A stretch of DNA of 64,000 nt from assembly GCF_001411555.2 (NCBI RefSeq), contig NC_049916.1, positions 9,869,295-9,933,294 on the forward strand, written 5' to 3'. The position numbers and the translations under genes were made by a program. Source of the stretch: Juglans regia (Eukaryota > Streptophyta > Magnoliopsida > Fagales > Juglandaceae). Under the pieces are notes generated by a model. That model was not told where the DNA came from, searched no databases, and worked only from the letters and a program-made list of their open reading frames with translations. Below are positions 36,303 through 46,500 of this stretch, one piece after another (the first letter of the stretch is position 1; each line of letters begins with the position of its first letter).

Positions 36303-39118
36303 TGTAATATCCGGGACCAGCACCAACCCACTTTCTAAAATTTTGGGATTTATGCGTATGGAAAGCCAGTTGATTTGTCGTATATTTTTTTTTCAAGAGA
36401 CAAGTTGGAATATTGCAGAGTTTAGTTCGAGGCCTAAAACTTAGGGAAGAGCTCATTTATTTATTTATTTTCACTACCAATCTTGGACCCAATTTTTTTT
36501 TAAGTGGGAACCTAAGGTCCACGCCCCTTTTTATTAAAATGAGAAACCCAACAGAATTTGTTTTTAGAAACTCCCCACCTTTACACGTCTCCCTCATCCC
36601 TCTAGGGTTTGTTTTGTTTTTTTCGTTGGCCTATATTTAATCCTTCGTGCATGAAGAAAACTCAAGAAAAGTGTTGTTGTCTCCTTCCCCATCTCTCTCG
36701 TGCACTGAAGCCGCCACCCTCCACAACCTCCATGCCGCCACTGCCTCCCATTACCTACTAGCACATCCACACATGGAGTCATCTTTGCACCCTCGTTTGC
36801 CGTCCAACACCCTCACGGAAGCCTAAACATGTGCATCACCACTGCCTAGCTCTGCGTTACAACCCCTCAAAGTGCCATCCTTGCACCACCACCGTGATAG
36901 CCACTACTTAGTCGTCGCAGCCACTGTTCCAACGAATCTAGTATGCACCTCCATAAGCCGCCGTGACCCTTTCAGCCTTCTGCCTTTGCACTTTGACGTA
37001 TCGACCGGGGGAAAACCAAGTCCAGCGTGTGCACCATAACACTTCCGCTTAGCACTACCCAAGCCCCTTCCATAAACCGCTGCCACCCACTCTCACGGCA
37101 ACGCCATCACAAGCCGCCAGCCCCGTCCGTTGACCAAACCCCTTAGCCATTCAACACGGGAACGTAGCCTCACCAACGCCGAGGGACCTCTATTTTTGCT
37201 TCCCGAAACAGAGGAAGCCACAACAGGAGCCGCCAACCTCTACATCTCAGGAGAGCCACGACACCACTGCCAGCAGCAACAGTGTAAGCCAAAGAATAAG
37301 TCTCCACAGTCAGAAGCCATCCAGTTGTCACCCAGCACCACCTTTCACCGCCGACACGTTGCATGATACGTAAACCCCCTCTCCCTATCTCTCATCTTAC
37401 TCTCTCTCTCTCTCTCATCACTCTCTCTCTCTCTCCCTCTAAGTGACCTTCCGCCTCCCTCAACACCATCTTCCTCTCGCCCAGGGCCACCGCTTGTTGC
37501 TCCTTTCAGTAGGTCCCAGCCCTACCACCCTGTGCTAATTCGGTTTTGGTTTCCATAATAGGAAGTAGAAACATTGTCTCGTATAGTTGAACATAAATTT
37601 ATGACGAAAGTATGTTTATGCCCTTTGAGTTTTCAAGCCAAAGTTTGAACTTTAATATATTTATGGTTGGACGTGAAATTATCTTGGGCCTTAGTAGGAT
37701 TGGAGAAATTAGGTGGGAATCAATTATTTTTTTTGAAGTGACGATATTTTTAGGGTTCTGAAGAAAAGTATTAAATTTTATATCTCAGGTTTTAATTACA
37801 AAATGTGTATTCAATCAGAAATTTACGGAAGTTACGTGACTATTTTATAGGTGAAGATTGATTTTCGCACAGTACTGTTATGAGGAAATTCTGAAAAGCT
37901 AAGAAATTCAGGTAAGCAGGATTCCTATCCTAGACTTTGCATTAAAATAAAATGAGCTGAGGTTGATTTTTGAAAAACATACATATTTGGTTATGAAAAG
38001 AAATTTGACCTCAGTTATTTGTTTTGCATTACTCATGAGATTTTGTTTAAGAAGAAAGTATTTTCTGTCATGACTGGTGTAGACATGAGCTTATTTTTGA
38101 CATTCTCTTTTTGAACTTTGAAAAAGAGAGCGAATATGAAATTTTGTGCATAAATTATGTTTCTGTTATCTGATTTTGTTCTGTTCTGAAGATTTTTGTA
38201 CTCTAATATGATATGATGTGATTTCTGAAAACCTCTAGCATAACATTCTGTTTCTATTTTTGTTCGTTCTAACCTTACCAGAGGTGTAAAACTGTGGCCT
38301 CTGTTTAGGTTGGTACCAACTGTTCTATTTCCGGTGCACCCACTTTGGAAACAGAGTGGTTTTTTGCATGGTCTTTCCTACGTGCACACTCGGGGCTCCG
38401 AGAATGAATAAGAGGAAGATTCACATTTTGTTTCTGCTCGGTTAGCTACTGGGGTTTGGACAACCCTACCACTGGAGTTAAACATGGTATTTGTTCTGAT
38501 ATGATAAGATAAGATGTGATGTTTCAGTTTATGCTATGTCGAAGGGATTTTGATTATGAATGTTTTCGAACTTTCGCTCTGATATTTTTGATAACATGGT
38601 TTTGACACTGTATTTTGAAAACAATATTCTGATTCTGCATTCTGAAAGAAATTATTTTGTTATGCATTCTGAACTCTGTAAATGCTCATGTTTACACACT
38701 AGTATATGTCATCTGCTTACTGAGTTGTTAATAACTCACCCCTTATCTCCAATTATTTTTCAGATAATTTTGATGGTTCAGTTGGAGAACAAGAGTAGGA
38801 AGTTGTAGCAAGGTGTGACGTCTGTAGTGGAATAAGTGCCTGAAAGTACAAGTGCTTATTTGAGAGTCGTAGTTAGTAAACTGATTTATTTTTTGTTATT
38901 TTGATTTGATGAGTTAAGGATAATTTCGAATTTTTGAGAGTTTTTAATTTATGTTATTGAGAATTTCTTTGTTGTCCCCATGAAGGAACATAGATATTTG
39001 GGTGAATTAAATGCATTAACATTTTATGGAGCTTTCTAGATTTTATAGTTGTGTTATTGAAGTTGATATTAAGTATTAAGAGCTAACAATCCGACCCCTG
39101 CAGGAACAGGGCGTTACA
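36303..39118 (+). mobile_element. Solo LTR-C (2.8 kb) inside LINE ORF1
   Basis: The ends are TGTAATATCCGGG at 36303 and GGGCGTTACA at 39118, 2816 bp. A TATA-like TATATTTAA lies at 36632-36640, followed by a C-rich leader (36690-37500) with (TC)n at about 37391-37440. The hairpin GAGTT/AACTC is at 38722-38737. The flanks are cgtcg and gccat, so no target duplication is visible. It may come from recombination between two insertions. Short Ser/Pro-rich frames in the leader (e.g. 37130-37366) look non-coding. Confidence 0.75.
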
Positions 39119-39900
39119 GCCATCTCATGATTCTTTCAGCACGTAACCAGGGCCTGAACTATGAGCCTAACCCTGCTTTTTCTCCTTTATCCTCACGAAA
39201 TTACGTACACCCCTGGCCTCCATGAATTATCCAACTGCATTGGAAGAATATCTTAGGTAAATTCTCATATCATAATTGAACCAGTGTTTAGAGCCCTGAT
39301 AGCTTATAAAACGACCTCTTGTGATGGCTTTATAGAGAAAGACCTCCACCCTTACCCGTAAACATTTTCCCCATCCAATGCCATCTTCCTCAACATCAAC
39401 TTCTAGAACTCATCCCACAGAACCTCCAATTTGAGTCCCCCATTCCATGGTCATGCAATCTAAAGGTAAGTCAAGTATTTGCAACCAGAACACTAACTTA
39501 TCGAAATTGAGTTTTTTCTTGTCGCATAACACTATTGTATGGCCATAAATGAAACAAAGCATTATCAAACGTCCATGGTTTGCCCTCCAGAATTCTGTGC
39601 ATATCCGCATGGGTCTCAAATGTAATAGTGAAAATATTTTTATTGACTTCTTGAAAGAAAGTCCTTTTACCAATCCTCCATATTTTTGCCATTGTGTTGT
39701 TGATGAGATCCTTTCCCACAACTCTATATGTGCAAACCTTCCAAATGAGGCTTCTATCACCCTTTCATGATATCTCTTCACCACCACTATTGTCTATTTC
39801 CAGAACCACCTCCTCTTCCTCAGTCAAACTGAAATTCCTCCACTGGTCCTCCAGCCCATCCATCCTAGTTTCCTCCTCATACCATAACTGACCCTGCTAG
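39119..39900 (-). pseudogene. LINE ORF1, N-terminal DUF4283 domain
   Basis: Near the 5' end of the LINE the minus strand reads MDGLEDQWRNFSLTEEEE (about 39890), NNTMAKIWRIGKRTFFQEV, NIFTITFETHADMHRILEG and KPWTFDNALFHLW. After a frame change it reads LVFWLQILDLPLDCMTMEWG and IGGSVG. These are the DUF4283 signature found in plant L1 ORF1 proteins, which bind element RNA. At least two frameshifts are present. LTR-C interrupts the gene on its 3' side. Confidence 0.82.
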
Positions 39901-39976
39901 AAACTAGTTGACCCCAACTATTTCACCACCGTTGGTTAAGAGGAGACTATTCTATTCTTTCTATATTAGACTATTA

Positions 39977-40828
39977 TTATTAGTTATATATTAGTATAGC
40001 TATATAATATATTAGACTATATAATAGTATTAACACTAGACTATTAGTATAGCTATATATTAATATAACTATATAATATAAGTATAACTATAGTCTATAT
40101 TACACTATAAGTATATCTATAGCTATAGTGAATTGTTAATTGTTATATTAGTATTTGTTAATTGTTATCGTGAGTTTAATTTATCATAACTATATTATTG
40201 ATAGTATTATAGTGATAGTATTAGTATAGTAATTTATTATAGTGACAGTATAAGTATAGTAATTTAGTATTAGTATTACTATATCATTATTTTATATGTG
40301 ATTATTTAGATATATATATATATATAATATTAGTATTAGTTATATATTAGTATAGCTATATGTAAAATGTTATTAATAATTTAATATATATATTTTATGT
40401 TTAAAGCATGTGATCAATTAAATTTTCATCTTTAAGATTAAACTTTTATTTTATAAATTATAATAATATTATCTTATATATAATTATATTAATAACATAT
40501 GATCAAACAAAATACAAATGTTCATATTTAAGATTAAAATTTTATGTTATAATTTATAAATTATAATATAAAATTATTTCATATATGATATATAATTATA
40601 TATATTACATATAAAAATTTCATATATAATTATATAATATATATAAAACTTATATATATAAAATATTAATTTTTATATATATTTTTTCCCCAACCGGGCC
40701 GGTCTGGTCTCGGAAACCATGGAACCAAGTCCGGCTGGTTTGCATAAAACAAGAACTAGTTCCGGTCCAGACCAGTTCAAAATCGAGCCAACAAGTCCGA
40801 TCCAATCCAGTTTAAATTTACACCCCTA
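39977..40828. mobile_element. Right arm of the hAT element
   Basis: AT-rich sequence with repeated tagtatagctatata and attagactat motifs shared with 18195-18343 and 31329-31456. It ends in a GC-richer terminus (ccgggccggtctggtctcgg at about 40695, then accagttcaaaatcgagcc) leading into the inverted terminal repeat. No frame over 60 codons is meaningful. Confidence 0.8.
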
Positions 40829-40836
40829 GCTGCAAG

Positions 40837-41430
40837 AGTAAAGGTGATTCCTCTCCATGCATATATATGTTCTTCTAGTATTTACATGAAATGTTTTCAT
40901 AGCATCTTCAGTAGCATTATCTCTCATTAGCAGTCTTGTCATAGCTGCCTAACCTACATATAGTTTTTTTTCTCGGGACAATAGATTTTGATGTAGGTAT
41001 AGACCCTGGCATGATGCCTAAGGAAGAAGAGTCAATCCCGCTTGAGTCATGACTAAGGTGACTAGGACCTATCCTAGCACCACACCAAAGCTACCCTATG
41101 CCTTTCGTAGGATGTACATTGTTGAGCCTAGCGCTCATTTGTAATTAGTCGGCCTCTTATGGCAACAAACTTTATGTACTCAGGATGATGTAATGTTTTG
41201 AGCTTAATGAAGGGCGGGAAGCCCTTTTTTGCATGAAGTTCAGTATTCTGGTACGTGCTTCCTAATGTTGTCACCATAACGTGTTCCGTTTACATTCCAT
41301 TGCATTGTCATAAACCGAGTTTGTTACACGTGTACTTCACTTGGGACTACAAGCCAAAATTTCCTCGGGGGTGTTGACCGATCAGCCAGCATCCTTGGCA
41401 CCGTGGAACCTTACCTAGTCATTCATGAGG
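40837..41430 (+). mobile_element. Continuation of the hAT-interrupted LTR / element 3 leader
   Basis: The repeat motif ggtgattcctctccat resumes directly after the hAT duplication. I cannot place the LTR end. By spacing in the other two elements (gag motif 330-370 bp after the LTR end) it should fall near 41160-41200, but no TG..CA terminus or primer site stands out. No gene is seen here. Confidence 0.4.
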
Positions 41431-41499
41431 GACAGGGCGCCACATCGGACGTGCTGCAGCAGTAACACGAGCTCTATTCATGAAAAATGCAAATTCATC

Positions 41500-42470
41500 A
41501 AGTCCATTCCAACAGAGACGAGCAACGGGGTGCACATATGAATGATTTATGGCCTATCATTACCCATGATTCTTTGGTAATGAAGGTCCTATGAAGGCGA
41601 AGAGGTGGATTAAAAATATTGAGAGGAGTTTCGAGGTGTGTGGCTGCACCGAAAGTTAAAACGTGTTCTACGCGAGGTACTTGCACCATGGAGAGGCGTC
41701 ACTATGGTGGGGTGCCAAGAGACAACTTCATACCATGGAGTTGGGAGCCACGGTAGGGATCTTGTGGGAAAGATTCAAGAAGGAGTTTGACGACCGATAC
41801 TTTCGCACCAACATAAGACAGGAGAAGTTGAAGGACTTTGCTAAGTTGGTCCAGGGCAGCATGACGGTCAAGCAATATGCTGCTAAGTTCATGGAGCTAG
41901 GAAGGTTTTCCCCTCACCTCATTTCTATGGTGGGCATGAGAATGGAGTGGCTTCAAAAAAGACTGCAAGCGCATATTAGGGCATAAGTAGCATGTTTGGA
42001 GATCAAGGATTTTCAGAAGTTGGTACATGTGGCCTCTATCACCGAACGTGAGCAAAGTAATTCATTGGCCGCTTTGACTAGCCTAAAGAGAACGTTCACA
42101 GGCAAGGGAAATAGTTTTAGGTTCCCCTCATAAGTTTATGTCGAGGATAGGATTACGCCCACAAACTGGTCTCAAGGTGTTCATGGGAGGAAGAACACCA
42201 ATGTGTGGTCTTTGTCATAGGGCTCATGAGGGAAAGTGTCGCCAGACCCCACTCTTATCCTATAAGTGTGGGCAGTCGGTACACTACGCCAAGGATTGGC
42301 CTCAGGCAATGCCGGTGCAGTGAACCAACCCTGGTGGAGGACGGGGAGACAAAAGGCAGGTAGTACAAGGAAGAATGTATGCCCTTACTCGAGGAGAAGT
42401 CAACATGGATGCCCTAGAAACCCAAGAAGCAAGCATCATCACAAGTACGAAACCGTGTTAGTTAGTTAAT
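41500..42470 (+). pseudogene. Ty3 element 3 gag (degenerate)
   Basis: The capsid reads CTYE, stop, FMAYHYP, then GNEGPMKAKRWIKNIERSF, EVCGCTE, ASLWWGAKRQLHTMELGA, ILWERFKKEFDDRYF and LVQGSMTVKQYAAKFMELGR, and continues past a stop at about 41986. The knuckle region (42190-42310) has CGLCHRAHEGKC and then SYKCGQSVHYAKDWP, where two zinc ligands of the usual CX2CX4HX4C are lost (Cys to Ser and Cys to Trp). It is best preserved at 41663-41986. Confidence 0.85.
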
Positions 42471-42539
42471 GATTTTCGGCGCATAGTGTAAGCAATGAGT
42501 TGTTCGGTCATTATAGGATGAGTTATAATATTGCAATAC

Positions 42540-42960
42540 TGCATGAGTACCCTATTTGACTCAGGTGCATCCCAGTCATTCGTATCCACTGTGTTCACTA
42601 GGATTAGAGGTCTCCAGGCAGAACCCCTGCAGCAAAATTGGTAATTTTACCTAACAGAGAGATTGTATTTTGCACCAAAATGGTTGCAGAGTGTCCTTTG
42701 TAGATAGACGATGTTATCTTGGAAGCGGATCTGTTAGTTTTTGGGTTATTGGGCTTTGATGTCATCTTAGGCAAATTTTGCTTATATAGGAATTTTGGGA
42801 GTATAGATTGCCGACAAATGATGGTTTTGACATTCTGAGTGCCACGGATGAAAGATAGAGTATTCTAGGGCATTAGATCACAATCAATGCAGAGAAAAAT
42901 TACCTCACTAGAAGCCAAGGAGTTTGTGAGTGGGGCTGAAGCCTATTTAGTACACATCGC
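42540..42960 (+). pseudogene. Ty3 element 3 protease
   Basis: The active-site motif FDSGASQSFV lies at about 42557-42586. After it the frame has several stops, and a degraded remnant of the end-of-protease block is seen at 42700-42900. It is inactive by inspection. Confidence 0.7.
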
Positions 42961-43059
42961 ATTTAAGGAGAAAGAACCTAAGGAGTTATGAGGTATATAC
43001 CAGTACTAAGAGAGTTCCTAGAAGTGTTTGGAGAATTCTCAATTCTACTACCTCATATG

Positions 43060-43511
43060 GAAGTCATGTTTTCAATTGAGTTGGAACCTGGAACAATTCC
43101 AATACACAAGGCACCATAGAGAATGGCCCCAACCGAGTTGTAAAAGCTAAAGAGTTAATTGTAAGAATTGTTTACAAAGGGATTTATTAGGCCAAGTATA
43201 TCATTTTGGAGAGAGCCAATGCTATTTGTTAGGAAGAAGGATGAGACCCTTAGGATGTGCATTGATTATCAAGAATTGAATAAGGTGACAATAAAGAATA
43301 GGTACCCTCTACCAAGGATAGATGACTCATTTGACCAATTGCAAGGTGTTGTGGTATTTACTAAAATTGATCTTAGGTCTAGTTATCACTAGTTGAGGAT
43401 TAGGGTGGGTGACATTACTAGAAATAGAGTTTCGAACGAGGCATAGCCATTTTGAGTTTACAGTGATGCCATTTGGGTTAGCTACAACCATAAAAATATT
43501 CATGGATATTA
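43060..43511 (+). pseudogene. Ty3 element 3 reverse transcriptase, first half
   Basis: The fingers/palm region reads [38 protein letters not shown] and [11 protein letters not shown] (43168-43392). A stop and a frame change follow, then HFEFTVMPFGLATT, ending where LTR-D begins. It is preceded by a pre-RT segment around [15 protein letters not shown]. The palm resumes at 48952 after LTR-D. Confidence 0.88.
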
Positions 43512-46500
43512 TGTGATACCCTGCTCCTTCCTTCTTACGTACGCTTCTCTCTTTCTGACATATGTTCCATCTTTATGACTTAAGCAAATCCCGAGGGCAA
43601 AGATTTTGTAAATTGTCTACCCCTTCTATCTAGCGACTATGAGACTCGTCATGCATGCCGAACCATTATGGCGTGTTTCGAAGATATCGTGTGACTTCTA
43701 GGGTACGCCCAGTGTTTTAAATATGCTGGAAATATTTATAAGGAGTATTTTCAGTGTTATTGAATTAAGATTGATCTTAAATACGACAATCATAATATTC
43801 TTGAAGAGCTCCAAAAATATTATAATCGTCGGAAATCATTTTAATATTATTATTAAAATGATTTCAATTATTTAACATATTATGAGATTTAAATTATGTT
43901 GAGAGCTTTTATTAATCAAATGGTTTTATTCTCTTTAATATGTTAAGTGAGACTTCATCATTTTATAATGATGAAGAATATTATTTTATAAACTAAATTT
44001 AGTTTAAAATAATATTCTACCTTAATTCCTCTAAGCGATTTTAATTAAGTTAATATTTACGCATTTTCAAATCAGTATTTGAGATCCATCGTTAGATCAT
44101 TACGTGGATCCCCGGACGAAGGGACTGGGTTAAATACCCAGACCCCCTCACTTTTTCCTCAGCTCTCTCTCTCTCCTCCCTCTCCCCAGCGTACGCAGTA
44201 TGCGGCTTCCCTCTCGCCCGAACGGTTCCATAGCTCAGCCCGGCACCGCCGTGCGTCACCAGACCTCACCGCTGGCACCATAATCTCTGCCTCCCTCCGG
44301 CTAGCTCAACCAGCCCAGCCTCTCTCTCTCACGCTCTCCCTTTCTCCCCACTGGAAGTGCAAAGCCCGAATGGGCTTGGTGCACGTAGCGCCGCCGTGCG
44401 CCGCCCTCCGGCGCCACCACACCCACGGTAGCTTCCTCTACCACCGACCACCACTCCCCAGCGAACTCAACTCCTCCCATGCAGCCACCTTCCCCGTAGC
44501 ATGCAAGAGGAGACCCACGCACGACTTCACAGTGCGCGACCTCTAGCACCCACGACCACCAAGCGACGCCATAGACCTCCTCTCCCCTTCCCCTTCCTCC
44601 TCCACGTGACCCGAGGCCCATAGCCTCCCTCCACCTCATGGCTTCTTCCTCCTCTCACGCACGGCTTTTACACCTTCCACCGCCGTGCACCGCCACCCAC
44701 GGCGTAGGACCACCACCTCCAGCCTCCTCAGGCCACCACCGAGCCAACCCAACCACCTATGGCCCTAATCTGCCACCCATGCACGCACACTCTCTCTCAC
44801 TCTCCCACGGCTTCTCCTCCACCGTGTGGCCAGATCCGCCCCTGTGAACCACCAAGGAGCCACCCCAGTGCCACCATGAGCTCCACCAGCAACCCCTCAG
44901 CCTAACCCTAGGTCCAAACCACCAATTTGAGTGGTGGGTAGTCACTGCACGTGATGGACAGCCATTGCGCGTGTTGACCGCCACTGTACACGGCTAGATC
45001 CGCCGTGTTACGCTCCTTGCCATCATCACAAGGCCACCACACACCGAGCATTTCCAAGACCACACACCACACTTAGCTATCCAAACGCCTAAACAGTTAA
45101 TGTACGTGGGTTAGCCGCCACATACAACACTTCCGACATCATCGGCTGTGACGATCAACGAGCAACGCACGGGTTATCCCGTCGATGGTATAACCCTCTA
45201 TCCCTCATTAATTATGTTAGATATTGATTAGTTAACTAGGTTGTGGATTGTGCTATTGGTATTTGTGGAGTTGTGGTATTGTGATGTGGTGCTGTGTGAT
45301 GAAGTGTTGGGCATATCTATGTTGGATGGAGATGTGTTGTGCCGTGTAGTGTATTGGGAAGTGTTGGGCTTAATTGGGAAGTGTGCTGTGTTATGTTATG
45401 GATTGTGTTGTAATGGTGGCGTGGCGTATGTGGAATGGAAACAGTACACACTGAGTGTACTCTGTGTGTGACATAGTGAGAGATAAGGAGAGTATATGTA
45501 AAATATACCCTCCTGACATATTGTGGAACAGGAAGAGTACAGGCTGAGTGTACTCTGTGTGGCGTAATGTGCATGAAGGGAGTATACGTGGAGTGTACTC
45601 TATGTGGTAGAGTGTATGTACCATATGGCGAGTATGCCATAATGGTGATGTGGCGTAATGCATGCGAAGGGAGTACACGTGGAGTGTACTCCATGTGATG
45701 GAGTGATGTACCATATGGCAGGTACGCCATAGTGGTGATGTGGCGTAGTGTGTATGAATGGGGTACACGAGGAGTGTACTCCATGTGGTATAGTGGTGCA
45801 CCATATGGCGGGTATGCCATAATGGTGATGTGGCATAATGCATGTGAATGGAGTACACGTGGAGTGTACTCCATGTGGTGGAGCGATGCTCCATATGGCA
45901 GGTACGCCATAGTGGTAATGTGGCGTATGTAAAGGGAGTACACGAGGAGTATATTAAATATAGTGGAGTGATGCACCATATGGCGGGTATGCCATAATGG
46001 TGATGTGTCGTAGTGTATGAAGGGAGTATACGAGGAGTGTACTCCATGTGATATAGTGATGCACCATATGATGGGTATGCCATAGTGGTCATATGGCGTA
46101 TGTGAAGGGAGTATACGTGGAGTGTACTTCACGTGGCAGCGACACCACGTGTGGCGTGTCGTAGAGATAAGGATGGTTATGTGATTGATGGGCGTGAAAC
46201 ATGATGGGTAGTGTTGGGAACTATGGAACAGTGGAACAGTACCCCGAAGTAGTTATGGCGTAGCCTGTAGTCTAAGGTGGCAAGTGTCACCTTGATGGAC
46301 TTATGGCTAGGAGTATGCGTGAAGTACCGGAATAAGTATAAGAGTGCGAAGCGAAAGCATGACTGAGGAATGTCACGAAGTGACATGACTATTGACAGTC
46401 GTGCTTGAGATGGATAAAGTAGCGGAACAAGTGTAAGAGTACGCAGCGGAAGCATGACTGGGCAACGTCACGAAGTGACGTGGTTATTAGCAGTCATGCT

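Larger units (their letters stand above)
31457..39960 (-). mobile_element. Near-full-length L1-type LINE (5.7 kb net)
   Basis: The minus-strand element has its poly(A) tail at about 31457-31465 and its 5' end at 39960. It is flanked by a 16-bp duplication CTATATTAGACTATTA (31441-31456 and 39961-39976). Excluding LTR-C the length is about 5.69 kb, normal for a plant L1. Domain order on the minus strand is ORF1 with DUF4283, then endonuclease, reverse transcriptase, zinc-binding region and RNase H. Because the hAT host repeats this motif, the duplication is suggestive rather than proof, but the poly(A) position supports it. Confidence 0.85.
17006..40828. mobile_element. Non-autonomous hAT-like transposon hosting nested insertions
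   Basis: The ends are TAGAGGTGTAA at 17006 and, inverted, TAGGGGTGTAA ending at 40828 (10 of 11 bases match). They are flanked by a perfect 8-bp duplication GCTGCAAG (16998-17005 and 40829-40836), the hAT hallmark. Removing the nested insertions leaves about 2.3 kb: 17006-18343, 31329-31456 and 39977-40828. This core is AT-rich with repeated tatattagactattagtat motifs and has no transposase frame. Subterminal ggtctggttc-like motifs occur at both ends. Mobilisation would have needed a transposase supplied elsewhere. Confidence 0.85.

Noticed and set aside
36303..39118. Target duplication for LTR-C
   Set aside because: The flanking pentamers are cgtcg and gccat, and shifting the ends by a few bases gives no match, so none is claimed.
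44079..44546. 155-codon plus-strand frame resembling a Pro/Ser-rich protein
   Set aside because: It lies in the C-rich leader of LTR-D. The opposite strand is also open (44301-44639) and there is no domain. This is compositional bias.
45317..46132. 271-codon minus-strand open frame
   Set aside because: It is the reverse translation of the 90-bp minisatellite in LTR-D. Three overlapping frames are open for the same reason and no domain is present.
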